A DNA stretch of 55,877 nt from Methylobacterium bullatum (GCF_014845095.1 NZ_NKUG01000006.1:1-55877), one strand, 5' to 3'. Positions 8,621-18,294 are shown, numbered from the stretch's first letter. Notes: generated from the letters alone by a model not told the origin. Numbers and translations are program-made.

Positions 8621-10060
8621 ATGGCGCGTTCGACGAAGGCCGGATTGGCTCCAACGGCGGGCGTACCGCTGCTGCGCCTCCTCGCCGTGTCCGTGGTGGC
8701 ACTGACCACCGCGAATTGCGCGCAGAACACCCAGAAACTCGCTGGCCCGGCCGGCTCTTCCGGATCGTCCTACGATCCGAAATACGGCGTGAAGGCCAGC
8801 CCGCGCCTCTATAACGAGGGCGACACGATCCCCAAGGGAGGCGGCCGCCGCTTCTCGGGCAAGCCCTACGTGGTGGCCGGCCGCACCTACGTGCCCCGCG
8901 ACGATGCCAAGGGCTATGTCCGCGAGGGCTTGGCATCCTGGTACGGCAGCGCCTTCCACGGCCGGATGACCGCCAATGGCGAGGTGTTCGACCGCCATTC
9001 CATCGCGGCCGCCCACCCGACCCTGCCGCTGCCGAGCTACGTCCGGGTGACCAACCTCGCCAACCGCCACTCGATGATCGTGCGCGTCAACGATCGCGGC
9101 CCCTATCACGCCAACCGCCTCATGGACGTGTCGGAGGAGGTGGCCCAGGCCCTGGAATTCCATCGCAGCGGCACCGCCAAGGTGCGGGTGGAGTATGTCG
9201 GCAAGGCCTCCACCGCCGGCAGCGACGACCGCAAGCTGATGGCGACCCTGCGCACCGATGGCGCGCCCGCCCGCGTCGGCGGCGGCTCGCCGGTGATGAT
9301 GGCCGATCTCGGACCCGATGCCGAACCGGAGCGTCTGACGCGCGCGCAGCGTCCCGCCCTGGCCTTCAAGCCTGCGGCCGACGAGGACGACGCCGCTTCC
9401 GCGCCGCGTCCCGTCCGACCCGCGCCGGTCCTGGTGGCGGGCGGCTCCAGCGTCGCCGTGCCGGCGGCCCTGCAGCCCACCGCGTCCCGGTCACACGGGT
9501 TCCGGCCGACCATGCCGGATCGCACGGCTCCCGCTCTCCAGGTTCCCGCCATGCAGATGGCCCATGCGGGGCCGAAGGCGAAGGGGGCCGTACCGCCGCC
9601 CCCGGCACCGGTGCGCCTCGCCTCGAGCGCCGGCCCTGCCCATGCCCCGGCATCGAAGCACGGCGCCGGGACGCCCAAGGACGCGAAGTCGCTTCAGGCC
9701 AAAGTGGAGACCTCCGCTCCGAAGACGAAACTCGCCCTGTCGCCGGTCCCGGCGGCACCGCAGCGGATGGCCGCCGCTCCGGCCCCCGCACGCGGCACGG
9801 TCGTGAAGACGGCGGGCGCCGCGACCCCGGCACGCTCCGCGACGGGCCATGCCGCGGTGGCGAACCTGCGTCCGGTTTCGCCTCCCTCGGGTCCTCTGGG
9901 AACGGCCAAGGCCAGCGTCGCCAAGCTGTCCGTGCCCCCCGCCGGCTCCCAGCCCGCCAGCGCCCAGGCCGGGCGCGGCAAGTCGCCCGCCCCGGCGGTC
10001 GCCACCGCCACGGCAAAGCCGGCCCAGGCACGCCGCTCGCGCATCGCCGAGGTGAACTGA
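8621..10060 (+). CDS. rlpA: RlpA-family septal ring lipoprotein (lytic transglycosylase)
   Basis: Outer-membrane lipoprotein whose double-psi beta-barrel cleaves denuded glycan strands, often at division sites. The ATG at 8621 gives a lipoprotein signal ending LTTANC with lipidated Cys at about residue 35. The DPBB domain, roughly residues 105-200, contains GLASWYGSAFHGRMTANGE, the AHPTLPLPS segment and VRVNDRGPYH, which carries the catalytic Asp. The last ~270 residues are Ala/Pro-rich and low in complexity. No SPOR domain is visible, unlike E. coli RlpA. In-frame starts at 8501 and 8582 would put 40 or 13 extra residues before the signal. It is followed on the same strand by a DD-carboxypeptidase gene, which fits a cell-wall role. 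Confidence 0.88.
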   Translation: MARSTKAGLAPTAGVPLLRLLAVSVVALTTANCAQNTQKLAGPAGSSGSSYDPKYGVKASPRLYNEGDTIPKGGGRRFSGKPYVVAGRTYVPRDDAKGYVREGLASWYGSAFHGRMTANGEVFDRHSIAAAHPTLPLPSYVRVTNLANRHSMIVRVNDRGPYHANRLMDVSEEVAQALEFHRSGTAKVRVEYVGKASTAGSDDRKLMATLRTDGAPARVGGGSPVMMADLGPDAEPERLTRAQRPALAFKPAADEDDAASAPRPVRPAPVLVAGGSSVAVPAALQPTASRSHGFRPTMPDRTAPALQVPAMQMAHAGPKAKGAVPPPPAPVRLASSAGPAHAPASKHGAGTPKDAKSLQAKVETSAPKTKLALSPVPAAPQRMAAAPAPARGTVVKTAGAATPARSATGHAAVANLRPVSPPSGPLGTAKASVAKLSVPPAGSQPASAQAGRGKSPAPAVATATAKPAQARRSRIAEVN

Positions 10061-10222
10061 CCGGAAAACGGTCGGGATTGGCGCAGGCGGCGGCATCGTC
10101 TGGTCCACCGTGTCGCGACCTTATCGGCAAAGTTGCGTTCGATTTCGCGGGCGATCCGCTATACCATCTCGCAAGGGCGAGAACGGACCGGGCTTATCAG
10201 CCAAGCCTCGGAGCCGACGGGC

Positions 10223-11494
10223 ATGAGGCGAACGATGCGTGCGACGACGAACCGGACGAATCTGGCCGCCGGCTTCCGGGCCGGGCTGGCCGGCTTGAGC
10301 CTGTCGGCGATCGGCTGGTTCGCCGCCCTTCCCGCCCTGGCCCAGAGCTTCCAGACATCCGCCCCCCACGCCATCCTGATCGACGCGGATTCGGGCTCCG
10401 TGCTGTTCGAAAAGGCGGCGGACGAGCCGTTCTCGCCGGCCAGCATGGCCAAGCTGATGACCACGGAGATCGTGTTCAACGAGATCCGGCAGGGCCGGCT
10501 CAGCATGGACAGCGAATTCCAGATCACCGAGGACGCCTGGCGCCGGGGCGGTGCCGGAGGAGGCGGCTCCTCGATGTTCGCCCAGCTCAACAGCCGCATC
10601 AAGCTGTCCGACCTGCTGCGCGGCCTGATCGTGCAATCGGGCAACGACGCGGCCATCGCCATCGGCGAGGGCATCGCCGGCTCGGAGGAGAATTTCGGTC
10701 GGATGATGACCGCGCGGGCTAAGGAAATCGGCCTGACGCGCTCCACCTTCCGCAACGCCACCGGCTATTCCGCGCCGGACCAGAAAGTCACCGCACGCGA
10801 CCTCGCCAAGCTGGCGATCCACCTGATCGACACCTACCCCGATCTCTACAAGATCTTCGCCGAGCGCGAGTTCACCTGGAACAAGATCAAGCAGCAGAAC
10901 CGCAACCCGCTCCTGACCCTCGATATCGGCGCCGACGGGCTCAAGACCGGATTTCTCGAGGAATCGGGCTACGGCCTCACCGGCTCCGCAGTGCAGAACG
11001 GCCAGCGCCTGATCATGGTGGTGAGCGGCCTCAAGACGGCGCGCGACCGCGCCGGCGAATCGCGCAAGCTGGTGGAATGGGGTTTTCGCGCCTTCGAGCC
11101 GAGGCAGATCTTCGCCAGCGGCGAGACCGTGGCCGACGCCTCCGTCTTCGGCGGGGCGCAGGGCAGCGTCCCGCTGGTGGCCAAGAAGCCGGTGCGGGTG
11201 CTCCTGCCCCGGGGCAATGGCGACCGCATCAGCGCCCGCGTCGTCTATCAGGGTCCGCTGATCGCGCCGGTGGAGCAAGGCAGGGAGGTGGGCCGCCTGC
11301 GCATCACCCGTGGCGACACCCAGGCCCTCGACCTACCGGTCTATGCCGGGGAGGACGTGCCGGCCGGCACGATTCCGCAGCGCGCCCTCGACGGGGCCTG
11401 GGAGGTCGGGACCGGGCTGTTCCGGCGCGCCTTCGACAAGGTCGGCGCGGGTGACAAGGCCGGCGCGACCGATAAGGCCGGCGCCAAGTCGTGA
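10223..11494 (+). CDS. dacA: D-alanyl-D-alanine carboxypeptidase (PBP5/6 family)
   Basis: Serine peptidase that trims the terminal D-Ala from peptidoglycan pentapeptides in the periplasm. It has 423 residues with a signal peptide ending ALAQ at about residue 41. All three active-site motifs are present: SMAK (Ser74-Lys77), SGN (139-141) and KTG (241-243). A C-terminal beta-sandwich domain of the PBP5 type covers about 290-380. The start at 10223 has GGAG about 10 bases upstream. The tail is a short repeat of GDKAGA/TDKAGA units rather than a clear amphipathic anchor. The stop overlaps the GTG start of tmk (GTGA), so the genes are translationally coupled. Whether it is dacA or dacF cannot be told from sequence. 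Confidence 0.93.
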   Translation: MRRTMRATTNRTNLAAGFRAGLAGLSLSAIGWFAALPALAQSFQTSAPHAILIDADSGSVLFEKAADEPFSPASMAKLMTTEIVFNEIRQGRLSMDSEFQITEDAWRRGGAGGGGSSMFAQLNSRIKLSDLLRGLIVQSGNDAAIAIGEGIAGSEENFGRMMTARAKEIGLTRSTFRNATGYSAPDQKVTARDLAKLAIHLIDTYPDLYKIFAEREFTWNKIKQQNRNPLLTLDIGADGLKTGFLEESGYGLTGSAVQNGQRLIMVVSGLKTARDRAGESRKLVEWGFRAFEPRQIFASGETVADASVFGGAQGSVPLVAKKPVRVLLPRGNGDRISARVVYQGPLIAPVEQGREVGRLRITRGDTQALDLPVYAGEDVPAGTIPQRALDGAWEVGTGLFRRAFDKVGAGDKAGATDKAGAKS

Positions 11495-12195
11495 TCGACC
11501 GAAGCCGCAAGCGGCTCGGGCAGGGCGGGGCGTTCATCACCTTCGAAGGCGGGGAGGGGGCCGGGAAATCGACCCAGATCGCCCGTCTCGCGGCGCGCCT
11601 GCGTGGTGCGTCTTCCGCCCCGGTGGTGACGACACGCGAGCCCGGCGGCTCGGTCAAGGCCGAGGCGATCCGTGAGGCACTGCTGGCCGGAACGGTGAAG
11701 CGGCACGGACCCTTCGCCGAGGCGCTGCTGTTCTCCGCCGCCCGCATCGACCATCTCGACACGCTGATCCGCCCGGCCCTCGCCCGCGGCGAGACCGTGC
11801 TGTGCGACCGCTTCTCGGATTCGACCCGTGCCTATCAGGGAGCGGCGGGCGGCCTCGACCCCGCCCTGCTCTCGGCCCTGGAGCGGGTCGTCGTCGGAGA
11901 TATGACGCCCGACCTCACCCTGATCCTCGACCTCGACCCCGCCATCGGTCTCGCCAGGGCGAAGGCCCGTGCCGGGGCAGGGGAGGCGGCCGACCGGTTC
12001 GAGGCGGAGGCGCTGGGCTTCCACACCCGCCTGCGGCAGGCGTTCCTCGCCATCGCGGCAATGGAGCCGGAGCGCTGCGTCGTCATCGATGCCGGCCTCC
12101 CCCCCGATGCGGTGGAAGAGGCGATCGCGGCCGCCCTCGCCGCCCGCCTGCCCAGCCTTCTCTCCCGCCCGGAGGCTGCCGACGATGCGGCCTGA
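11491..12195 (+). CDS. tmk: dTMP kinase
   Basis: Phosphorylates dTMP to dTDP for DNA synthesis in the cytoplasm. It has 234 residues with the P-loop GGEGAGKST at about 20-28. The thymidylate-binding motif reads CDRFSDSTRAYQG, and an Arg-containing lid segment follows further on. It starts with GTG overlapping the stop of the carboxypeptidase gene by four bases, and its end overlaps holB by 11 bases. The tmk-holB pairing is common in bacteria. Confidence 0.96.
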   Translation: MIDRSRKRLGQGGAFITFEGGEGAGKSTQIARLAARLRGASSAPVVTTREPGGSVKAEAIREALLAGTVKRHGPFAEALLFSAARIDHLDTLIRPALARGETVLCDRFSDSTRAYQGAAGGLDPALLSALERVVVGDMTPDLTLILDLDPAIGLARAKARAGAGEAADRFEAEALGFHTRLRQAFLAIAAMEPERCVVIDAGLPPDAVEEAIAAALAARLPSLLSRPEAADDAA

Positions 12196-13249
12196 ACGCG
12201 CGCCCGAGGACGTCGAGCCCGGCGATCTCGCCGACATCCCCCGCCCGCGCGAGCAGGCCGGTCTCGTCGGCCATGCGGAGGCGGAGGCCGCCTTCATCGA
12301 GGGGATCGCCTCCGGCCGCCTGCACCATGCCTGGCTCATCGGCGGCCCGCGCGGCATCGGCAAGGCGACCCTGGCCTATCGCGTGGCGCGCTGGCTCATC
12401 GCCAACCCGCGCCCCGGCCACGCCCCGGACACCCTCGCGGTCGATCCCTCGCATCCGGCGGCGCGGCAGGTGGCGGCGCTGTCGCACCCCAACCTCGTGG
12501 CCCTGCGCCGGACCCGGCCGCACAATGCCAAGACGCTCGCGACCAAGATCTCGGTCGATGCCGCGCGCCATGCCCTCGACCTGTTCGGCTCGACGGCAGG
12601 CAATGACGGCTACCGCATCTGCATCGTCGACAGCGCCGAGGATCTCAACGCCAACAGCGCCAATGCCCTGCTCAAGATGGTGGAGGAGCCGCCGCCCCGC
12701 TGCCTGTTCCTGATCGTCAGCCACGCGCCGGGCCGGCTGCTGCCGACGATCCGCTCGCGCTGCCGGGCGCTCAACCTGCGCCCCCTGGGGGAGGGTGAGG
12801 TGGCTCGGGTGCTGGAGAGCTTCCCTCCCCCCTTCGTGCGGCCGGACCCGGAAGCCCTGGCCCGCGCCGCCGCCCTGTCCGAGGGCTCGGTGGCGCAGGG
12901 CTTCGCCATGCTCGATCCGGCGACATCCAACCTCGTCGGCGAAATGGAGACCCTGCTGTCGCGCCTCGACCATCCCGATTGGCGCCGCATCCTGGCACTG
13001 GCCGAGAAGCTCTCCGGCCGGGACGCGGACGAGCATTTCGCAGCGAGCCTCGACACGGTGTTCCGCTTCGTCTCGTCGGAACTCGACCGCCGCCGCCACG
13101 AGCCCCCCGCTCGCCTTGCGGCCCTGGTGGAGGTGTGTGACAAGATCGCCCGCGCCGCCCGGGAGGCCGCGACCTACAATCTCGACCGCCGGCCGCTGAT
13201 CCTCTCGCTGTTCGGCGACCTCGCGGGGGCCGTGCGCGCCGGGACATGA
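12185..13249 (+). CDS. holB: DNA polymerase III subunit delta prime
   Basis: Clamp-loader subunit that helps place the sliding clamp on DNA. It has 354 residues and begins inside tmk at ATG 12185. The AAA+ core includes GGPRGIGKATLA at about 53-64, a Walker A that keeps the Lys. The segment NALLKMVEEPPPRCLFLIVS and the sensor region LPTIRSRCRALNLRPL are diagnostic of the family. The zinc-module cysteines usual in delta prime are not obvious. It lies between tmk and metG, a widespread alphaproteobacterial order. Confidence 0.93.
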   Translation: MRPERAPEDVEPGDLADIPRPREQAGLVGHAEAEAAFIEGIASGRLHHAWLIGGPRGIGKATLAYRVARWLIANPRPGHAPDTLAVDPSHPAARQVAALSHPNLVALRRTRPHNAKTLATKISVDAARHALDLFGSTAGNDGYRICIVDSAEDLNANSANALLKMVEEPPPRCLFLIVSHAPGRLLPTIRSRCRALNLRPLGEGEVARVLESFPPPFVRPDPEALARAAALSEGSVAQGFAMLDPATSNLVGEMETLLSRLDHPDWRRILALAEKLSGRDADEHFAASLDTVFRFVSSELDRRRHEPPARLAALVEVCDKIARAAREAATYNLDRRPLILSLFGDLAGAVRAGT

Positions 13250-13302
13250 GCAGGCTCGTCCTGTGATCCGATGAACCGCGTATCCGAGGGTATTTCGACG
13301 CG

Positions 13303-14907
13303 ATGGCCAACGAGTCAGGGCCCAGCCCATCCATTGCCGAGACGTCCGGTTTCGACGCTAAGACCTTCGGCATCAGCACGGCGATCTCCTATCCCAACGG
13401 CGCGCCGCATATCGGCCACGCCTACGAGGTGATCGCCACCGACGCGATCGCGCGGTTCAAGCGCCTCGACGGCTACGACGTGCTGTTCGCCACCGGCACC
13501 GACGAGCACGGGCTCAAGATCCAGCAGACCGCCTCCAAGGCCGGGATCAGCCCGAAGGCCCTGGTCGACGACATGGCCGCGCGCTTCAAGGCCATGGCCG
13601 AGGCGCTGAACTGCAGCCACGACCGCTTCATCCGCACCACGGAGCCGGACCATTATGCCGCCGCCCAGGAACTCTGGCGGCGCATGGAGGCCAAGGGCGA
13701 CATCTACCTGTCGAAATATGCCGGCTGGTACTCGGTGCGCGACGAGGCCTATTACAACGAGGACGAGACCGAGACCGCCCCCGACGGGACGCGCCGCGCG
13801 CGGGAGACCGGCACCGCCGTGACCTGGATGGAGGAGGAGAATTTCCTGTTCCGCCTCTCCGCCTATCAGGATCGCCTGCTCGCCCTCTACGAGGCCCAGC
13901 CCGATTTCATCGGCCCCGAGACACGGCGCAACGAGGTGGCGAGCTTCGTCCGTTCCGGCCTCAAGGACCTTTCAGTCAGCCGAACCAACTTCGACTGGGG
14001 CGTGCCGGTGCCGGGGCACCCGGATCACGTGATGTACGTCTGGGTCGATGCACTCACCAACTATCTCACGGTGACGGGCTTCCCCGACGAGGCCGACTCC
14101 CGCAAAAAATTCTGGCCGATGGACCTGCACGTCATTGGCAAGGACATCGTGCGCTTCCACGCGGTCTACTGGCCGGCCTTCCTGATGTCGGCGGGCCTGC
14201 CGCTGCCGAAGCGCGTCTTCGGCCACGGCTTCCTGCTCTCCAAGGGCGAGAAGATGTCGAAGTCCCTCGGCAACGTGGTGGATCCGATGGACCTCATCGC
14301 GACCTACGGGGTCGATGCGCTGCGCCAGTTCGTGCTGCGCGAGGTGCCGTTCGGCGGCGACGGCAATTACAGCCACGAGGCCATCATCACCCGCTACACG
14401 GCGGACCTGTCGAACGGGCTCGGCAACCTCGCCCAGCGCTCTCTTTCGATGATCGCGAAGAATTGCGGTGGCCTCGTCCCCGAGCACGGCGACTTCACGG
14501 AGGACGACCGGGCGCTCCTGGCGCTGGCGGACGCCCTGCCGGGCTCCGTGCGTGTGGCGATGGACAAGCTCGCCCTACACACGGCGCTCGCCGACATCTG
14601 GGCCGTGGTGACGGCGTCCGACCGCTATTTCGACGCGCAGAAGCCCTGGGTCCTGCGCAAGACCGACCCGGCCCGCATGGCCGCCTCCCTCTACGTGGTG
14701 GCCGAGACCCTGCGCGCCATCGGCATCCTGGTGCAGCCCTTCATGCCGGATTCGGGCGCCAAGCTCCTCGACCTCCTGGCCGTGCCCGCGGGCAGGCGGC
14801 AGCTCGCCGATATCGGGGAGGGGGGTCGGCTGGCGCCGGGCACGGCGCTCCCCGCGCCGAGCGGGCTGTTCCCGCGCTTCGTCGAGCCGGAGGCTCCCGC
14901 CGTCTGA
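13303..14907 (+). CDS. metG: Methionyl-tRNA synthetase
   Basis: Class I synthetase that charges tRNA-Met. It has 534 residues. The HIGH motif is at 36-39, in [11 protein letters not shown], and KMSKS at 317-321. This is the short form without the C-terminal tRNA-binding/dimerisation domain. The connective peptide lacks the four-Cys zinc knuckles, typical of the alphaproteobacterial type. It is followed 41 bases later by tatD. Confidence 0.97.
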   Translation: MANESGPSPSIAETSGFDAKTFGISTAISYPNGAPHIGHAYEVIATDAIARFKRLDGYDVLFATGTDEHGLKIQQTASKAGISPKALVDDMAARFKAMAEALNCSHDRFIRTTEPDHYAAAQELWRRMEAKGDIYLSKYAGWYSVRDEAYYNEDETETAPDGTRRARETGTAVTWMEEENFLFRLSAYQDRLLALYEAQPDFIGPETRRNEVASFVRSGLKDLSVSRTNFDWGVPVPGHPDHVMYVWVDALTNYLTVTGFPDEADSRKKFWPMDLHVIGKDIVRFHAVYWPAFLMSAGLPLPKRVFGHGFLLSKGEKMSKSLGNVVDPMDLIATYGVDALRQFVLREVPFGGDGNYSHEAIITRYTADLSNGLGNLAQRSLSMIAKNCGGLVPEHGDFTEDDRALLALADALPGSVRVAMDKLALHTALADIWAVVTASDRYFDAQKPWVLRKTDPARMAASLYVVAETLRAIGILVQPFMPDSGAKLLDLLAVPAGRRQLADIGEGGRLAPGTALPAPSGLFPRFVEPEAPAV

Positions 14908-14948
14908 GGCGGGGTCCGCAGCGTCACCGAGAATCCCGAGTTTTGTCC

Positions 14949-15746
14949 ATGCTGGTCGACAGCCACTGCCATCTCGACTTCCCGAACTTCGCCGAGGATC
15001 TTCCCGGCGTGATCGCCCGCGCCGAGGCGGCGGGCGTGACGGGGATGCTCACGATCTCGACGCGAATCGCCAAGGCGCGGGTCTACGAGGCCCTGTCCGA
15101 GGCTCATCCGCAGATCTGGCACACCGTAGGCACCCATCCCAACGGGGCAGGGGACGAGCCCGACGTACCCACGGAAGAGATCGTCGCCCTCACCCACCAT
15201 CCGCGCTGTGTCGGCATCGGCGAGGCGGGGCTCGACTACCATTACGAGGACGCCGCGCCGGAGGCGGTGCAGGAGCGGGTGTTCCGCCGGCATATCGCGG
15301 CCTCCCGCGAGACCGGCCTCCCCCTCGTCATCCATGCCCGCGATGCCGACGAGCACATGGAATCGGTGCTCGTCGACGAGATGAAGCGCGGGGCCTTCAA
15401 GGCGGTGCTGCACTGCTTCTCCTCGGGTCGACGCCTGGCGGAAGTCGGGGTCGAACTCGGCCTGTTCGTCTCCTTCTCGGGCATCGTCACCTTCCGGCGC
15501 TCGCACGAGCTGCGCGACATCGCCCTCGCGGTGCCCCGCGACCGCATCCTGGTGGAGACCGACGCGCCGTTCCTGGCGCCGGAGCCGCATCGCGGGCGCA
15601 GCAACGAGCCGGCCTATACCGCCGACACCGCCCGCTCCCTGGCCAAGACCCTAGACATGGAGTTCGAGGCCTTCGCGAGCCTGACGACGGCCAATTTCCA
15701 CCGTCTGTTCGACAAGGCGACCCCATCCGGCGGCCGGGCGGCATGA
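14949..15746 (+). CDS. tatD: TatD-family metal-dependent hydrolase
   Basis: TIM-barrel hydrolase of the TatD DNase/deacylase family. It has 265 residues. Metal ligands are visible at SHCHLD (His6, His8), GIGEAGLDYHY (Glu), LVIHARDADEH, LHCFSSG and ETDAPFL. It lies between metG and an MBL hydrolase, an order common across alphaproteobacteria. The in vivo substrate is unsettled for the family; nuclease or D-aminoacyl-tRNA deacylase activities have been reported. Confidence 0.93.
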   Translation: MLVDSHCHLDFPNFAEDLPGVIARAEAAGVTGMLTISTRIAKARVYEALSEAHPQIWHTVGTHPNGAGDEPDVPTEEIVALTHHPRCVGIGEAGLDYHYEDAAPEAVQERVFRRHIAASRETGLPLVIHARDADEHMESVLVDEMKRGAFKAVLHCFSSGRRLAEVGVELGLFVSFSGIVTFRRSHELRDIALAVPRDRILVETDAPFLAPEPHRGRSNEPAYTADTARSLAKTLDMEFEAFASLTTANFHRLFDKATPSGGRAA

Positions 15747-15789
15747 CAGCGGCCCGCGCGCTCCGATACCAACGGACCGGGAGGTGCGG

Positions 15790-16593
15790 ATGGGTTCTCT
15801 GACGCTGACGATCCTCGGCTGCGGCTCGTCCGGCGGCGTTCCCCGCGTGGGCTATGGCTGGGGCGCCTGCGACCCGGCCGATGCCAGGAACCGGCGGCGG
15901 CGCTGCTCGATCCTCGTGGAGCGGCGAGGGGAGGCGGGCGACACCAGCCTCCTCGTGGACACCTCACCCGATCTGCGCGAGCAATTGCTGTCGGCGGGGG
16001 TCAGCCGCCTCGACGCGGTGCTGTACACACATGCCCATGCCGACCACACCCACGGCATCGACGACGTGCGACCGCTGGTGATCCACATGCACCGGCGCAT
16101 CCCGGTCTATGCCGATGCCGAGACGCGCGCCCTGCTGACGATGCGCTTCGGCTATTGCTTCGAGACGCCGCCCGGCAGCGCCTATCCGCCGATCCTCGAC
16201 ATGAACGATCTCGTGGCGGGCGAGCCGGTCTCGATCGGAGGTGAGGGCGGTACGATCGAGGCGGTGGCCTTCGGCATGGAGCACGGCGCCGAAGCCGCCC
16301 ACGGTTTCCGCTTCGGGCCGGCGGCCTATGCGCCCGACGTGAGCCTGATGCCGGAGGCGGCCAAGGCGCGGCTCCGCGGCCTCGATCTCCTCATCATCGA
16401 TGCCCTGCGCGACACCCCTCACCCGACCCATTACTCGGTCTCGGACGCGCTCGCGCTCATCGAAGAGGTGCGCCCGCGCCGCGCGATCCTCACCAACCTC
16501 CACACCGATCTCGACTACGCCACCCTCGCGGCCAAGCTGCCGCCGGGCGTGGTGCCGGCCTATGACGGGTTGTCGGTGAGTGTGGACCTGTAG
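15790..16593 (+). CDS. MBL-fold metallo-hydrolase (PhnP-like)
   Basis: Metallo-beta-lactamase-fold hydrolase, probably a phosphodiesterase, of 267 residues. The metal motif THAHADHTHG gives His81, His83, Asp85 and His86. The N-terminal GCGSSGGVPRVG is typical of this subfamily. The ATG at 15790 has GGGAGG five bases upstream, which favours it over the GTG at 15784. It is the last gene of the tmk-holB-metG-tatD run. The substrate is not known; the PhnP resemblance is structural, with no phn genes nearby. Confidence 0.88.
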   Translation: MGSLTLTILGCGSSGGVPRVGYGWGACDPADARNRRRRCSILVERRGEAGDTSLLVDTSPDLREQLLSAGVSRLDAVLYTHAHADHTHGIDDVRPLVIHMHRRIPVYADAETRALLTMRFGYCFETPPGSAYPPILDMNDLVAGEPVSIGGEGGTIEAVAFGMEHGAEAAHGFRFGPAAYAPDVSLMPEAAKARLRGLDLLIIDALRDTPHPTHYSVSDALALIEEVRPRRAILTNLHTDLDYATLAAKLPPGVVPAYDGLSVSVDL

Positions 16594-16627
16594 GCTCGCC
16601 AGAGCGGAGCGCCGGGGAGGGCGCGCG

Positions 16628-17419
16628 TCAGTTGCGCAGGGGGTCGGCCGGGATCAGTCCGGCATTGACCAGGATCTGCGCCGTGGCGGCCTTGGCGAGG
16701 CGGTCGTAGCCCGCATCGGTCATGTGCAGCCCGTCGGGGCCGATCATTTGCGCCGGGCTCAGGAGGCCGCTGGCGGCCCAGGTCCGCATCAGGGCGTGAC
16801 GGCGGATCACCGGCACGTCGAGCTCGGCCGCGAGGCTGTGCAACGCCTCGCCGTAGCGCTCGGCACCGTTGGTCGTCGTCAGACGGCGGCACCATTGCTG
16901 GTCCATGAGGATGACGTCGGAGCCGGCCGCGCGCATCGCCGTGATGCCCTGACGGGTCAATTCGGTGAAACGCTCCACCGTGACGCCGGTCATCGGGTCG
17001 TTGCTGCCGGTCTGCCAGATCACGAGGTCCGGCCGCTCGGCCAGCACGTCCCGGTCGAGGCGGCGGGCCATGGCCTCGGCATCGTCGCCGCCCTTGCCGC
17101 GGTTGAGGACCGTGACGATGGGGTGCTTGGCGCCGGCGATATCGAGGCGGCCCTGCAGGTCTTCCTGCAATTGGGCGGGGTAGGCGGCGGCCGGGGAGGA
17201 AGCGCCCGACCCTTCCGTGGACGAGGAGCCGAAAGCGACGATGCGGATGTCGGATCCCGCCTTCACCAGGGCGGCCACGTGGGAGAGCTTGGCCAGCGCC
17301 CTGGCGGGGATCGCCGGCTTGGCCGCGACCGGCTCCGCCCATGCCTGAGCACCGAGGCCCAGAGCCGCGAGGGCCAGGCCGAGGAACGGGGCGGCGCAGG
17401 GTTTGAGCAGGGTCAGCAT
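16628..17419 (-). CDS. Exported SGNH/GDSL-type hydrolase
   Basis: A 263-residue protein with a signal peptide (about 1-28, ending AWA). SGNH blocks are visible: VAFGSSSTEG with the Ser nucleophile near residue 65, a Gly block in NRGKGGDDAEA, the GSNDP block, and DGLHMTDAGY with the catalytic Asp and His. Such enzymes hydrolyse esters, often acyl or acetyl groups on sugars or lipids. It converges with the MBL gene and stands apart from kdp. The substrate is unknown. Confidence 0.85.
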   Translation of the reverse strand: MLTLLKPCAAPFLGLALAALGLGAQAWAEPVAAKPAIPARALAKLSHVAALVKAGSDIRIVAFGSSSTEGSGASSPAAAYPAQLQEDLQGRLDIAGAKHPIVTVLNRGKGGDDAEAMARRLDRDVLAERPDLVIWQTGSNDPMTGVTVERFTELTRQGITAMRAAGSDVILMDQQWCRRLTTTNGAERYGEALHSLAAELDVPVIRRHALMRTWAASGLLSPAQMIGPDGLHMTDAGYDRLAKAATAQILVNAGLIPADPLRN

Positions 17420-18099
17420 CGGATCCGCTTCGAGAACGATCGGGGCGGGCGGTCGCGAAGACCGATCCCACTCCGCCACGGGTTAGACACGCGGTTTGAG
17501 ATAGGATTGTGACGATTGCCCCTGAAACTGGCGGATCGCTTAAGGAAGCTGGTGAGCAAGGGGTAAAGCCGCCATCTCTCGGCGACAGTTCATGGAATGG
17601 TGAATCCCAGCTTCGTGTCAAGCTGACCTGCAAGCCCCCCTCACCCCGTCCTCCGGGGTTTCAGGTTCCATAATATATCTTATGCGAATGGCAGATACGG
17701 CTAGGGAACGGGCCTGGATCTGTCGTTGCCAGGGTACTTTGGCACGACGCCGCGGGTATCCTGACACCGGTCAGGGGCCCGTCGCAGGGGCCGACCGCTT
17801 GGGTGGGTGGCGAGGCCCCCCTGCCCTCACATTCTCCGTCAACCATTCGACGGCTACGAATCATGGATCAGTGCCCAGCGGAACTCGCGTGGATCAGGGT
17901 CGAAGACCTATCCCGGTGGTGCCCCGAGTTCCATCTGGCCCTACGCCTGGCGATGCCGACGAACTGAACGCCGCCTATCCTAATGCGATCCTTATAAGAT
18001 CGTCCTCGCATCCGTCTCGAACCCTAATGCGGTTCGCGTCCACATTGGAGCGGGGCGAGACCGGTCATGCGTCGGCCCCCGAACCGAAACGGACCGACC
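17420..18099. other. Intergenic region upstream of the kdp operon
   Basis: 680 bases without a supported long gene. It contains an unusually AT-rich palindromic patch at 17669-17684 (CATAATATATCTTATG) that could be a promoter element. A hairpin ACCCCG/CGGGGT lies near 17644-17660. The repeats described separately are at 17979-18031. An open 34-codon frame at 17863-17967 is not supported strongly enough to call. Confidence 0.5.
17979..18031. promoter_or_regulatory. Possible operator region of kdp
   Basis: The 9-base word CCTAATGCG occurs at 17979-17987 and 18023-18031, 44 bases apart, close to four helical turns. Between them lies the near-palindrome GATCCTTATAAGATC (17987-18001). The position 70-120 bases upstream of the first kdp reading frame would suit KdpE binding or the promoter. 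Assignment to KdpE is inference. Confidence 0.3.
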
Positions 18100-18183
18100 A
18101 TGCTCGACATCGTCTTCATCGCAACCGGGCTCGCCTTCTTTGGCCTGGCCGCCGGCTACGCCGTCCTCTGCGAACGCCTCTGA
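18100..18183 (+). CDS. 27-residue membrane microprotein at the head of kdp
   Basis: An 84-base reading frame encodes a single hydrophobic helix: MLDIVFIATGLAFFGL, then AAGYAVLCERL. It ends eight bases before kdpF on the same strand. Its acidic residue near the N-terminus, ~20-residue hydrophobic core and short charged tail resemble KdpF in design, but it is not KdpF, which follows separately. It could be a second accessory subunit of the Kdp pump. Coding is supported by composition and tight packing with kdpF; no function is established here. Confidence 0.55.
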   Translation: MLDIVFIATGLAFFGLAAGYAVLCERL

Positions 18184-18191
18184 GGCCCGCC

Positions 18192-18281
18192 ATGACCCTC
18201 GACCTGACGCTTGGCGCCCTCGTGACCCTGGGGCTGCTCGGATACCTCACCTACGCCCTCGTCCGCCCCGAGCGGTTCTGA
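18192..18281 (+). CDS. kdpF: KdpF, small subunit of the potassium-transporting ATPase
   Basis: A 29-residue peptide with one membrane helix and the typical KdpF ending, YALVRPERF. In E. coli KdpF sits at the KdpA interface and stabilises the complex. It lies 13 bases before kdpA. Confidence 0.88.
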   Translation: MTLDLTLGALVTLGLLGYLTYALVRPERF

Positions 18282-18294
18282 AGGAAGATCTCCG

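Noticed and set aside
17863..17967. 34-codon open frame beginning MDQCPAELAWIRVEDL upstream of kdp, considered as a leader peptide
   Set aside because: No ribosome site, no attenuator hairpin after it and no family; could be chance. It is mentioned in the intergenic entry only.
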